DNA from: Iris pallida
Lineage: Eukaryota > Streptophyta > Magnoliopsida > Asparagales > Iridaceae
DNA: 64,000 nt
Direction of reading: 5' to 3'
Assembly (NCBI GenBank): GCA_029216955.1
Contig: JANAVB010031417.1
Span: forward strand, 15,645,555-15,709,554
In this document: positions 47,053 to 58,025 of the stretch, in pieces
Numbering within the stretch: position 1 is the stretch's first letter
Layout: every line of letters starts with the position of its first letter
Translations under genes and position numbers: made by a program
The notes under the pieces: generated by a model
Told to the model about the DNA's origin: nothing
Databases searched by the model: none
The model's input: the letters and a program-made list of their open reading frames with translations, nothing else

Positions 47053-47059
47053 AACAAAA

Positions 47060-47490
47060 TCCTCGAGACATCTCAGAGTGTCGAGTTATGTACCTCCCCG
47101 TACCTCTGAACTTATATTCTGGTTCCATACATCAAGTCATGTACCCGCTGGCACCTCTGAACTCATTCCCACATTTTCTATACATCGAGTCACGTACCCG
47201 TTGGTACCACTGAACTCACCCTCATAATTTTCTAGATTTTTGAGTCACGTACCCGCTGGTACCACTGAACTCACCCTCATAATTTTCTAGATTATTGAGT
47301 CACGTATCCGCTGGTACCGCTGAACTCACACTCGCCATTCTCCAGATTCCTGAGTCATGCACTCTCTCGTGCCACTGAACTCACATTCACATCATTCCGA
47401 ATTATCGAGTCATGTACCCACTGGTGCCTCTGAACTCACATTCCGGTCACTCTTTCAGATAGTAAGTCATGTATGAGCATACCTCTGAAC
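47060..47490 (+). repeat. About 62-bp tandem repeat downstream of Tat pol
   Basis: Six or seven units share GAGTCACGTACCCGCTGGTA, then CTGAACTCACCCTC and TTCTAGATT. The 3' untranslated region of Tat/Ogre elements is known to accumulate such repeats. Confidence 0.85.
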
Positions 47491-47584
47491 TTTCTTCCTG
47501 GAAGAGATCCTCCCTCATGATCCACTACCCGTACTTCCAGTGCACAAAAAGGGTAAGCGATCCACAAATTTCCAAAACGGCCAC

Positions 47585-47790
47585 GTCCTCATTACCTCTG
47601 AGTCGTTTCACTTCCGCCAAAAACAAATCACCCCTACATAGAACTTCCATGTCCTCATTACCTCTGAGTCGTTTTATGTACCCCCTCTTCATTGAGCCCA
47701 CTCCTACCATGTCCTCATTACCTCTGAGTGGGAAGGCTCCGTACAAGAAACCTTCATACTTGCCATGTCCTCATTACCTCTGAGTAAGTA
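47585..47790 (+). repeat. CATGTCCTCATTACCTCTGA repeats
   Basis: Four copies of the 20-bp string (the first starting CACGTCC), each followed by GT, are spaced 50-70 bp apart. They form a second, unrelated repeat family in the same untranslated region. Confidence 0.82.
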
Positions 47791-47851
47791 TGTCGACTCC
47801 CTTTCAACCTATTATCTGTACCCACAACCGGAGTACGACAAGGATAATAGG

Positions 47852-47945
47852 TCCACAAATGTCCTCTGTTGACCACAAATGTCCTCTGTTGACCACAAAT
47901 GTCCTCTGATGACCACAAATGTCCTCAGCAGACCACAGATGTTGT
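47852..47945 (+). repeat. 20-bp tandem repeat CCACAAATGTCCTCTGTTGA
   Basis: Four near-identical head-to-tail 20-bp units plus a degenerate fifth. This is the third repeat family after pol. Confidence 0.85.
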
Positions 47946-50074
47946 ACTGGGTTTCCAGTACACGCCCATCCCTTCCCTATCATGCCTGGGAGCCCAGTTG
48001 CTCCCTGGCATTCTCTCGAATACTGAAAACTTCTATAGTTGTCTTATCGCGAAGTTGTTCTAGGTATTCCTCTCCAAAACTTGTTACTCGTACCTAAAAC
48101 CAAGGTACGCCCAGGGTAACAGATCCACAAATAATCCCCCAGCAGGTCCGATTCCACAAACACCACAAGTACAAGAAAGAGATGATGAGTCGAAACATGC
48201 TCATTTATTCAAAATTCAAAGTACTACATCATCTGGGATCATATCCCTTGACAAAGAAAAAAAGAAGGGGAAAAGGAGCAAAAGAAAACAGAAAACCGAT
48301 CACTGTTCCGGGGCACATAGCGTCATGGGACGGTCCGTCAGCAAGGCAACCGACCGCTCAAACCTCTGTTTAGCTCGACGCTTCGCCTCTTGGGTCAGCG
48401 CCGTCTCGTCTTCCAGATGAGCGTGAGCTTGCCAGTTGTCCTCAAATTTCTTGAAAGTCCGCTCCAGGTTAACAGAAGATCGAGAAACCTTCTCGGCCTC
48501 CTGAACAATTGACTCATGTTCCACATGAGCAGCCCTCGGCTCCGACTCTAGGAAGGCCAATTCCTTCTGAAGTACGAGAATCCGCTCCTTCGTATCAGCT
48601 ATTCCACGAGAAGCAGCCTCTTCCCGAGTCCTACAAGCTTGACTTCGACGACCCAGCCTGTCATACGAAGCGGAAAGCTTATCAAGGTCCCCCTTCACAA
48701 CTGGCCCGGCAGTGTCTCGAGCAAGCTTTATCCTATCCCGAGCAGCAATAAGGAAGCCCCGCTCCCGTTCAATCGCAGCAGGCAAGTCAGCTTGCCGTAA
48801 CACCAGCAATCGGATCACGAGCTGATCAGCCTCTGCCAACTTGGGCTCCAGGAGCGCAGCCAACCCCACCCCGCCAGGAAGAGTCTTCAAAGTTTCAACC
48901 TGACCCCGAGCGCACCGCAGGGACAGAGAAAAAGGGGTCCCCCGTTCTACGGCAGCATCTACGCCCCTCTTTAAATGGCGGTAGAAGCTGTCGACCACAT
49001 CCTGCGACACCTCGTCCAGAGCCTCCGAAGAAGCCGGCGTCAACGGGAGTGTAGCTGGCAACACTGAAGAAGACGCGACAGAATCTGTCGCTCCTGCCAT
49101 GTCACGCCCCAGAACCAGAATACTGGAGAGCGGGGGCAGACATAGCCAGCTACGTATAACGGAATGGAATCCACACCGCTATACGGTCACGGCTGTCTAG
49201 ATATGTGAGGGTTTCACTACAATCTATCAGTCTCTTAAGGTCATAAAATAGCCTATTGTCTCAATCTCAACCAACTAATAATAATTACAAGATGTCAGAC
49301 CACCAAATACACAATAGTAAGGCGTCCCATACATTATATATCCGGAATGATCATGAAGCTAGTCGTTACAAAATGTGAGGACTAGCAAGAGTTCAGTCAT
49401 ACATGATCAACCCCCGGGGCTTGTCAATCATGTTACAGCCCGTAGGCAGACAGTAAGTAAGTACAATCGAGCTAACACTTGCTCGTCGGCTAAACGCCTC
49501 AAAAGAATAATTTACAATATTACAGTGGGAGAACAAAAGAAACCCACTCGATGTCCTGGTTACGCCTGGTGACCACCATCGGGCTGGAAAGCAGGAAGAT
49601 CCTTTGGTGCTGCTCCGATATCTGGCCATACAAAACCAGCTGGGTCAGACCCCAGAAAGAGCAAGTGCCACAAAGGAGGCTTCACTTAAGAACTAAAACC
49701 AACAAATCATTAGCATTCAACATGTAAGAAAATAATAAGTAACACAGATTGAGGTTTGTGCACTACCAATGCACTTATCCCAATCAGAGAAAATAATTAA
49801 GTGAGGCATCATTGACATAAAAGAACTGGAGGATCATGTTAAATAAAATATAGCTGGACAATATATGAAGAGAAAACGAAGGTACTATTTCGGAAGCCAG
49901 GTTACAATTCTTAAACCAAACAAGGACCGAGATTGTAACCCTTCACCTGAACAGAACTTAGTCTCTGATCATTTATTGCTCAAGGTGCCAATCATTAAGG
50001 TAAAAGGAGAGAGTACAATGATAAAAGTGACAATGAAGAGTGCAATACACGAGAGTGACAATAGAGTACAATCG

Positions 50075-50165
50075 TTATAATAACAATCTGGAGTGACAAT
50101 TATTATAGTGACAATCTGGAGTGACAATCATTATAGTGACAATCTGGAGTGACAATCATTCAATC
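50075..50165. repeat. 33-bp tandem repeat in solo LTR C
   Basis: Three units contain AGTGACAATCTGGAGTGACA and then ATCATTAT. Scattered AGTGACAAT motifs extend on both sides (50020-50430). Confidence 0.8.
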
Positions 50166-51004
50166 ATTCTGGTATAATCTTTCAATCAATCACTTCTAGA
50201 CAATACTATATTGGACTAGACTCCATCCAAGCAATCACGGCCAATCATTGCCTACAGCTTTCTACATTAACTAACTAGGGTTATCACAATCCTAGTTACT
50301 AGCAAGATGCAATGAGATGCTCCAAGTAGTCACAGGCCCTGCAGCTATCCAAGTTATCCAGGCAATCATTATAGTGACAATTTAGAGAGTACAATGCATT
50401 AGAGTGATAATAGAGTTCAATCATTTAAGTGACAATGGCAGGTGTCCCACATAACAGTGGGCTGGAAATGTGCCCTACTCGTCGGCAGGCTACAAGTCCA
50501 AACATTTGCGGCCGGGATAACGGGATCGCCTGTAACTGGAGAACATCTCTTCATGTCTAATGAATTATACTAGTCATTAACCTTAGTCCATTTCAGTAGG
50601 TACTCCTGACCGTGGTACTCAGGAGTCCCCTCCTAGACATGATGCAAGACAGGACTGGATTATTTGTACAAGCATAATCGCCCACGGTGTCAGGATTAAA
50701 TAAACAGATCATGTCATGTCAGGTAGCCGTCGCAACAGCTATTCAAGATATATCAGGTCAGGTTATCATGCCAAGTGTACTTTGTCAGGAGTGCGCCACG
50801 GCGGGCCACTATCATGTCATGTCAGGTTATTATGTCAGGAGTGCACCACTACGGGTCACTATCACGTCATGCTCAATTATCAATTCCAAACATATTAAGT
50901 AAATTCATGATTATCAAGTTCAGGACAAAAGGCGTAAGGATATAAAATAGACGTTAAATATCTAATAAAATATCAATATACAGGGCCATAGAAGATCCAG
51001 GATA

Positions 51005-51385
51005 ATCAGGCTACGCTCAGGCAGCATACGCTCAGTCAGCATACGCTCAGGTCATACGCTCAGGTCATACGCTCAGGTTATACGCTCACAAAAGGCAGCG
51101 TATGCACTCCATACGACTCATCGTCACACAAGTCAGCGTATGCAAGCCATACGCTCACAAAAGGCAGCGTATGGGGTCCATACGACTCCTTGTCACACAA
51201 GTCAGCGTATGCAAGCCATACGCTCACAAAAGGCAGCGTATGGGGTCCATACGACTCCTTGTCACACAAGTCAGCGTATGCAAGCCATACGCTCACAAAA
51301 GGCAGCGTATGCACTCCATACGACTCCTCATCAAGGTAGCGTATGAGATCCATACGCTTCCAAAAGACAGCGTATGGGGACTGTG
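51005..51385 (-). repeat. AGCGTATG/CATACGCT array in solo LTR C
   Basis: A 69-bp unit containing two or three AGCGTATG or CATACG motifs repeats at least three times (about 51095-51320), with simpler CATACGCTCAGG repeats at 51020-51090. It occupies the same LTR position as the arrays of LTRs A and B. The open frames across it exist because 69 is a multiple of three. Confidence 0.85.
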
Positions 51386-54300
51386 CTGCACTAAAGAGCG
51401 CACGCAACTCAGTGGCACAAGCTAAAAAGCTCGAGCACTGCTCACTGTCTTCTCCAAAACAGCAAGAACTCCATGGTTTGAACCTAAAACTTCAAAAGTC
51501 CATAACTTGGTCAAAATAAGTCCAAATCCAACTTTTTAAAGGTCAAAATTGGGTAGAATAAAATTCTCTACAGCATGGAACCCTCAAAACTTGAAAACAA
51601 AGAAGTTTGATAGACCAAAACCACCAAAATCCGAAAATAAGCAATTTCTAAATCTACGAAAATTAAAGCTTTAAAATAGAAAATGACAAGTTCTAATGTG
51701 TCTTAGAAACATGAGGAGAAGCTAATGGAACAATAAAAATGGGTTCTCTTGTGAAAGCAAGTTGCACTTGCCTAGACCTCTCTCTTCTCTCTTTGGTAGG
51801 TGAAGGGAGTAAATGGAAGAAGAAGATGAATAATGAAGAGAGAGAATGAAGATGGCTAATAAATACAAATGGTGGTGGTAGGTAGGGGGTTCACCTTGGG
51901 TTCATCATGAACCAAGAGCAATCCCAAACCGAACCAAGCCAACCCAAACCAAGAATAAACCAAGCCCAAATAAACCAATGAACCATTAAAACCAATTAAA
52001 CTATCAATGCCAATAAAACTATGCCAATGCAAAATAAACCAAGATAACTAACCATGAATAAATAAAATATGGGTCCAAAACACGTATACGTACACTAAAT
52101 ACGTATCACGAATTTGGGACATTACATGCCACGAGGGAAACAAACTCCGTACGGAAGGACGCCTGAACAGCGGCCAACTCCTCTTCAGCAGCCCGCAGAA
52201 CTTGAATGCTCGGCAGGGCCAAAAAGTCAGTCTCTGAAGCCGTATGAGCAGCAGAGGCTGAGACACAGACCATCGCTTCCGGAACAAGCTCCACTCCCAT
52301 CTGCCCGGAGCTGATAGGAGGCCCCTCGACATGAGTCGGAGAAGGAGAGGAAACGCTCCTTTCCCCCGGATCGCGGCAGGCCGAGCCTTCTCCAAGAACA
52401 TCCGCTGTGGGAAGTAAAGGGTCAGGACCTGTAGGGCCAAGACAACCATGAATCGATTTGACCTGGAGGATATGTTGATAGAGCAAATAAGCCCCCTCAC
52501 TAGTCAATATTTGGCTTATCTTACCAGGAGAAGAGTGTGGAGGCTGAGGTTCACCTACGGCCACTACAACCTCTCCACCAGCGGCCTCCGAGTCGGATAT
52601 AATAGACTCCTCCGCCCATGTACCCTCGGAAGGGGATGCAATGAGATCGGCGTCGCCTTGCTGAAATTCAGCAATCTCAGAGACAGGTCCGAAGAAATCT
52701 TTGTCACCCCGGGCCGGGGCCTCAGCAACTTGGGAGTCCTCAGCCACCGCTGAGAGAGCCCCCGCAGAAAGGACCGCGGCACACACGCAGCTAATCAAAG
52801 TAGCAAGGGTTGGATCGACCTCAGGAGCAGCAGACGGTTCATGAGAGCCTGGTTCGTCAGACGCCTACAAAGAAAAATGATTAGGTCATATCTCCAAGAA
52901 AAAGAAAGCCACAACAAGAAGATAACTCCAACGCAGTCTTACCTCCGGAATATCGTCAGCATTTTCACCCCTCTCGGTAATAAGCAATCCACGAGACCTA
53001 ACGGCGGCTCTTTTCACAGAAAAGGTCGTTCTGCCGTCAGAAGACTCATGTCTGACTCATTTGCGTGAGGGACCAAGCACAGCGGGAGGCTATCCTTCCC
53101 TCACTACTTCCTCATGTGTAGTAAGCAACGGATCCTCTGCCAGTTCGTCTGGTGTGGTAAGCCATTGATCTGCTACTTCTTCACCCCCACAAGAAAGAGA
53201 GTCTTCGCTATCATGATCATCATCCACCTCAGCCGCCTCGGAAGACTCTGATTCAGGGAGGGGAGTCTGGAGCGCTAGTTGCTTTCTAGCCTTAGCCCCC
53301 TTGGGCTTTTCCTCTAAACCGGTACCCACGATGAAACTGGTACTCGGATCAAAATTAACAGGAGGCTTGTTCGCCATAACATGATACAAGGCAGCCACGT
53401 ACAAAATTTCCTTCGGCGCCTTAACATCAGGGACCGAGAAGCTGGCCCGAGTATGATAAGCGTCATAATAATTCCACACCCTGACACCATCAAGAACGCT
53501 ACCTTCAAAGCCCAAGCATGGGCTGGGACAGTCAAGGAATAACTGGCTATAGCCAAATTGGCGGGAAAACCTACTAGGCAGGTAGGGCTCCAAGTACACA
53601 TTATCGCGATTACGATAAACCAGATGCGCGGGGCGGATGTTGTGCAACCAGGTGAGCATCTTTGGAGACAGAAAGTGAGGAGGTCCGGTACCATCAAGGT
53701 GTACATCCCTCACTTCCTCATCAGAAAAATGAGGAACAGACACGAAAAAGTCACACCCATCCACCCTCGCCAGCGCCCTCCGACAAGCTGGCATAGTACT
53801 GTATTCCCAAGGTTGGTGATGGTATTGGAAAAGGAAAGCGTCTTCGTCTGTAGCATCTTCTGCTATTCCAGATCCCATCAAAGACTTGTAGTGCATCAAC
53901 AACCACCCCATCAAATAGTGGAAAGGTAGCTCTATGCGCTCAAAGTCCAGCATCTTCTTGCGGGCAATAACCTTGGACGAGAATGTTCGAAGACCATGGT
54001 GTATGCTACACACCATAGCCGGGAGAAGAGCCAGTCTAACTCCAAATACCAGCTTAACGGCAGGAGGAATGAAGTGGCGGCTGATCCTCTCAATAGAACC
54101 TGCCCCCCCGAGACTACGCAGTTCCGTAGCCATATCATCAAAAATCCAGCCAGGAGCGCCTTCTCTGACATCTGCCTGGTGCCGCAATAAAAATAGCTGA
54201 GAGAGTCAGCTTGACTCCCGAATATGTCGCTATTAGATCGCGACTTCTTGACGCTCAACATCAGCTCTTTTATCTCTCACCGGGTTTGAGGGGTTCGAGG

Positions 54301-55439
54301 AATAACCTCACCAGAAGGGCCAACTTTAAAAAGATAATTGACCCAGGATGTGGTGTAGGGAGCGTTCCCTTCTGAGCTATCCTCCTTTTTTATAGCTATC
54401 TGATGACAAGCACTATGATGGCATAGCAACTCCTGGTACACCGCAACAAAACCTGGGAGTCGTCGGTTCAGGTCCTCGAACTCCTCGTTCGACGGGGTGT
54501 ACACCTCGAAAGGCTCGTTCCCCCACGGAAGTTTGGAGACAGTATACATCTCATGGAGAGCAAGCCCCAACTCCCCTCCGGGTGCAAAGAACGTCCTCGT
54601 TCGCCGGTTATACATCTCCAAGAGCATCACGAACAATGGTTTATTGATAGGAAGCCCGTGACAGGTACCCCGAATGGCATGATAGAGTCCCACCTCCCGC
54701 AGGAATGTTCCGTAGGTCTGCAGAACCCAAGTGGTCAAGTGGGCCCACGTAGAAGTAGGGTTTATCCAGTTCAGCAATGCCAGTCTACCAACGGGATAAG
54801 ATTTTTTGCGAGCGAGCCGATTCAGAAATATATCAGCTTGAGTGAATATGAAGTTGGGACCATATACGTTCATAAAAGAACCTGGGGCCAGGCCCATCAT
54901 GTACCGGAGGACGGAATCCTTACCTGCGTATGCGGACCTAATGTTCGGATTATAATGGATGTCGTCCATCAACATCCCTGATTGGGTAGGAGTTAAGTTA
55001 CACACCATCTTCCTGTCCAACAATACCATATTGAACCACGACAGTGGATAATGACGCTCCATGAGAGGAATATGGATAGCCATCCCATCCAAAGAAAAAT
55101 CCCAGTTCTCAGAGATCTCTAACACTCGGGGATTCTTTATGATTAAAGCGTCTCCAAAGAGGAATGAAGGCTTCAGGTATGATCCATCCAACTTTCTAAA
55201 ATTCATCATGGCACGGAGATAATGGAGGGTCTGATTCTCGATGGCGTTCAACCTCCCCGAAGTCTCATTAGCAGGAAATTGATTCAGCACGTACTTAACT
55301 AAGTCATCAAGACGCACGCCCAAGGCGAACTAATTTGAGCCCACTAGGAGTTCCCCCACAGGATTTACTGGCAGATTCACTGAAGAAGGGACGAAAGAAA
55401 TAAGATTAAAAGATAGTCAAACAAAGAAGCGTTTGAAAG

Positions 55440-55900
55440 ATCATTTAAGTCCATACGGCTCGGGTCGTCACAGCCTTATGCAGCTCAGAACCAGATGAGT
55501 CCATGCGGTTCGGTTCATCACAGCCTTCTGCGGCTCCGAGTCAGACGAGTCTATACAAATCAAGTTCAGATGAGCTTATGAAGCTTCTGCGGTTTGGGTT
55601 CATAAAGGCCTATGCGGTTCATGGTTCACATGGACTCAACAGACAAGACTAGACGCTGATGCGGCTCGGATTCAGATGAGACTATGCGGTTCAAAGTCCA
55701 CGCAGACTCATGCGGCTCCGAACAGATAGACTCATCCGGCTACAAGCAGATGAGCTTATGTAGTTTAAAAGTAAACTACGCTCATGCGGCCCAAACCGAA
55801 AATATATATACGGTTCAGATCGAGTATGACAAGCCCATGCGGCCTCCTGGGCGAAGTGCTTATGCGGTCATATCGACGAAACTTGTACATGCGGCTTATG
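55440..55900. repeat. CATGCGG motifs in intron 1 of the Tat antisense gene
   Basis: About fifteen CATGCGG, TATGCGG or CTGCGG motifs, often followed by CTC or TTC, lie 20-40 bp apart and fill the intron between antisense exons 1 and 2. Confidence 0.78.
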
Positions 55901-56379
55901 CATAAATTATGCAGCAGAGCCATGGCAGTTAGGGTTCTAAGGCAATGCCCTTACCAGCAATAGACGGATGAACATCAGGATGAACGGAGTGAACAGCGGC
56001 CGGCGGAGGAGTGGCCACGTTCGTCGCCGCAGCCGCCACAGAAGCGACCGCCTTGCCCTTCGCAGCCTTCGACGCAGCAGCCTTCTTGGGAGCCATGGGT
56101 GCTTGGGAGAGAAAGAAGTTAGAAAGATCGAAGAGAGCAAAGGAAATTCCTTAGAACGAAAGTGTTCCTATTTATAGACAGGGAAGAAACGCCTCGATCC
56201 GCGTGCAATATGATGACTGACTCTTCGGTCATCGAGGCAAAACGGCTAAATAATAGCCTGACTCTTAGGATCCTGGACCAAGAAAGCGGCTCTTAAAATC
56301 TGCAACAAATCAAGAGCATTAAATGCAGAAGATTCACAGAAGATTTGCACACGTGACAGAAAGACGTGGCAAGAAGCTC

Positions 56380-56500
56380 ATGCGGCCAAAATAGCCCATG
56401 CGGCTCAGAGAGTTATGCGGTTGAGGTAATCATGTGGCTGGTCAAATCCATGCGGCTAGGACAGAATACATCCATACGGCTCTGGCATAATCATGCTTCT
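56380..56500. repeat. CATGCGG motifs upstream of the antisense gene
   Basis: Five motifs (CATGCGG, CATACGG, TATGCGG, CATGTGG) lie between antisense exon 1 and the 3' LTR, in the presumed antisense promoter. Confidence 0.65.
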
Positions 56501-56536
56501 TATTCAAAGTATTTCAATTTTGCAAATTGAAAACTT

Positions 56537-56548
56537 TGAAGGGGGTCT
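56537..56548 (+). other. Polypurine tract of the Tat element
   Basis: TGAAGGGGGTCT lies directly against the 3' LTR start TGTAGAAG. This is the plus-strand primer position. Confidence 0.75.
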
Positions 56549-57877
56549 TGTAGAAGCATAAAAAAGAGAAGAAAAATGATCCATGCGGCCAAGGAGCCAC
56601 ATGTGGCTCAAAGAGTCCCATATGGCTCAATCACAGAGTGGACTCCATGCGGCCAGCAGAGGGAAGCCACGTGCCTTTTTAGAACGGCTGTACCCAGCGT
56701 CATTCAAACGTAATTAATGCTCTAACGACTGACAATTAATGCTCTGACGGCTGACAGCTGACAGCTGACAGTCCTGACGAAAAGTAGTCATGATGACTGA
56801 CACAAGAGCAACATTTTCCTAGGAAACTGAAGAAAATCTTCACAACTTCGAGGCTAGTTTATACGGCCAGTCTAGACGAGTTCATGCGGCCTGTGCAGAG
56901 AAACCTATGCGGTTCGATCATGAAGGTCCCCCATGCGGCTCGGTCATGAAAGAAACCCATACGGCTCGGCCATGAAGACTCTCATATAGCTTGGCCATGA
57001 AGACCCCCATGCGGCTCGATCATGAACATATTCATACAGCTCGGTCATGATGACCTTCATGTGGTTCGAGTATAGAGACTATTCATGCGGCTCGGTCATG
57101 AAACCTTTCATGCGGCTCGGTCATGACGACCTTCATGTGGCCCAAATATGAACGCTCCTCATACGGCTCAACCATGATGACAGAACACGTGTCCTAAAGA
57201 TAATCAAATTTTGGGTCAGATCCCAATGATTTGGGACACGTGGCAAGAGAAGGAATTAAATTGATTCATTCAGATTTGCAGATATCAGCAAATCATCATG
57301 ATAGGGATTTATTGCAATTAACATTAATGACTGACATAATTTGGCATAATCCTCATTAATGGCCCAGATCCTTCACGCTCAAGATTAATGGCCCAGATTA
57401 ATCACTTATCAGGCCGCCGCCACTTGGAGAATGGGCAATCATTGTAAACCCTAATGATGCTCCCCACTATTATAAATAGCAGGGTGTCATTCCCTTGCAA
57501 AAGAGACAGACAGAGAGAGAGATACGCACATACAGAGAAATACTCCCCCAATAATCAGAGAGAAAAATCTACAGAGATCAATCCAGAGAGAGAAGCCAGA
57601 AGAGCAATACGAGAAGAGCATTTCTTCATCAACGCCAACCATCTCGTCATAGGAGCCAAGGCTGCATACCGATCGTCCAAGGAGTAAGGCAGGGCTGCCG
57701 TCGCCTTTCCGAGCCTCTATCGTCACCCCCCAGAATCAAAAATAAATGATTGTACTTAGATTGTTGTACCTAGGTTTTCGTCCCTAGGCTCTCTTTGTAC
57801 AAGCGAGTTTGTAATGTGAAGTAAAAGTCCAGTCCTCCCATAAAACTGTTCTGCCCTTTTATATTTTATGGCAAATA
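56549..57877 (+). repeat. 3' LTR of the Tat element
   Basis: It begins TGTAGAAGCATA and ends GGCAAATA; the 5' LTR ends GGCAAACA, so the terminal CA has mutated to TA. It carries one more 24-bp CATGCGGCTCGG unit than the 5' LTR (near 57085-57125). The TATA box is conserved at 57471-57478. Confidence 0.92.
57471..57478 (+). promoter_or_regulatory. TATA box of the Tat 3' LTR
   Basis: TATAAATA in the same context as in the 5' LTR. Transcription from here would read into the flanking split LTR. Confidence 0.65.
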
Positions 57878-58013
57878 GAGGCAACCCTGGTTTGGGGCTC
57901 TGCAAAGGAAGTATGAAAAGTAGAAGAAGTAAAGCAAAGGAACTAAGTGATGATGATGAGACCATGCATTACGTTAAGTCTAGAAGTTAGCGTAGGCACG
58001 TGGTCATGGACAA

Positions 58014-58025
58014 CTTGTCGACAAG
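58014..58025. promoter_or_regulatory. Conserved LTR palindrome CTTGTCGACAAG
   Basis: Same 12-bp palindrome and GGTCATGGACAA prefix as in the gypsy LTR at 9119. It is followed by GGCCAAGGGACCG and GGACTTGCAT-GG-TCGCTAC. Other copies are at 27614 and 63060. Confidence 0.6.

Larger units (their letters stand above)
49100..52126 (-). repeat. Solo LTR C inside the Tat antisense gene
   Basis: In plus-strand view it begins TGTCACGCCCCAG and ends GGGACATTACA. It is flanked by TGCCA (49095-49099 and 52127-52131). It is the same family and orientation as the LTR at 29527-32458. It inserted in a coding exon; the frame is restored if it and one TSD are removed. An array of GTGACAATCTGGA units is at 50075-50165 and the variable array at 51005-51385. 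Confidence 0.92.
48300..56096 (-). pseudogene. Antisense spliced gene of the Tat element: PMD-like and coiled-coil protein
   Basis: Exons supported by GT/AG sites and phase are 56096-55955 (starts MAPKKAAASKAAKGK), 55379-54281 and 54164 to about 53107. A further exon ends at 52943, and the next starts at 52864 and resumes at 49094 beyond a solo LTR. The last stops at 48300. Exon 2 has a segment like GELGLALHEMYTVSKLPWG, and exon 3 has YLPSRFSRQFGYSQ. Both resemble plant mobile domain motifs. The C-terminus is acidic, then a long Glu/Arg/Lys-rich coiled coil. A TAG near 55332 and the 3-kb solo LTR (49100-52126) break it; the exon junction near 53100 is unresolved. Antisense extra ORFs are known in Tat-lineage elements; their role is unknown, with regulation or silencing avoidance possible. 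Confidence 0.72.
36953..57877 (+). mobile_element. Tat/Ogre-like Ty3/gypsy retrotransposon, 20.9 kb
   Basis: LTRs of about 1.3 kb begin TGTAGAAGCAT. TSD GAGGC lies at 36948-36952 and 57878-57882. It has a non-Met primer site, a very long gag, protease, RT, RNase H, an additional RNase H domain before integrase (a hallmark of the Tat lineage), and a 9.5-kb region after pol. That region holds tandem repeats and an antisense gene. Its length is typical of Ogre/Tat. It is decayed by several stops and two frameshifts and hosts a 3-kb solo LTR (49100-52126). Confidence 0.92.

Noticed and set aside
51078..51425. Regular repeat array with spacers resembling a CRISPR array
   Set aside because: The unit and the spacer repeat together as one 69-bp tandem unit, inside an LTR in a plant genome. 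Spacers are not unique and no cas genes exist.
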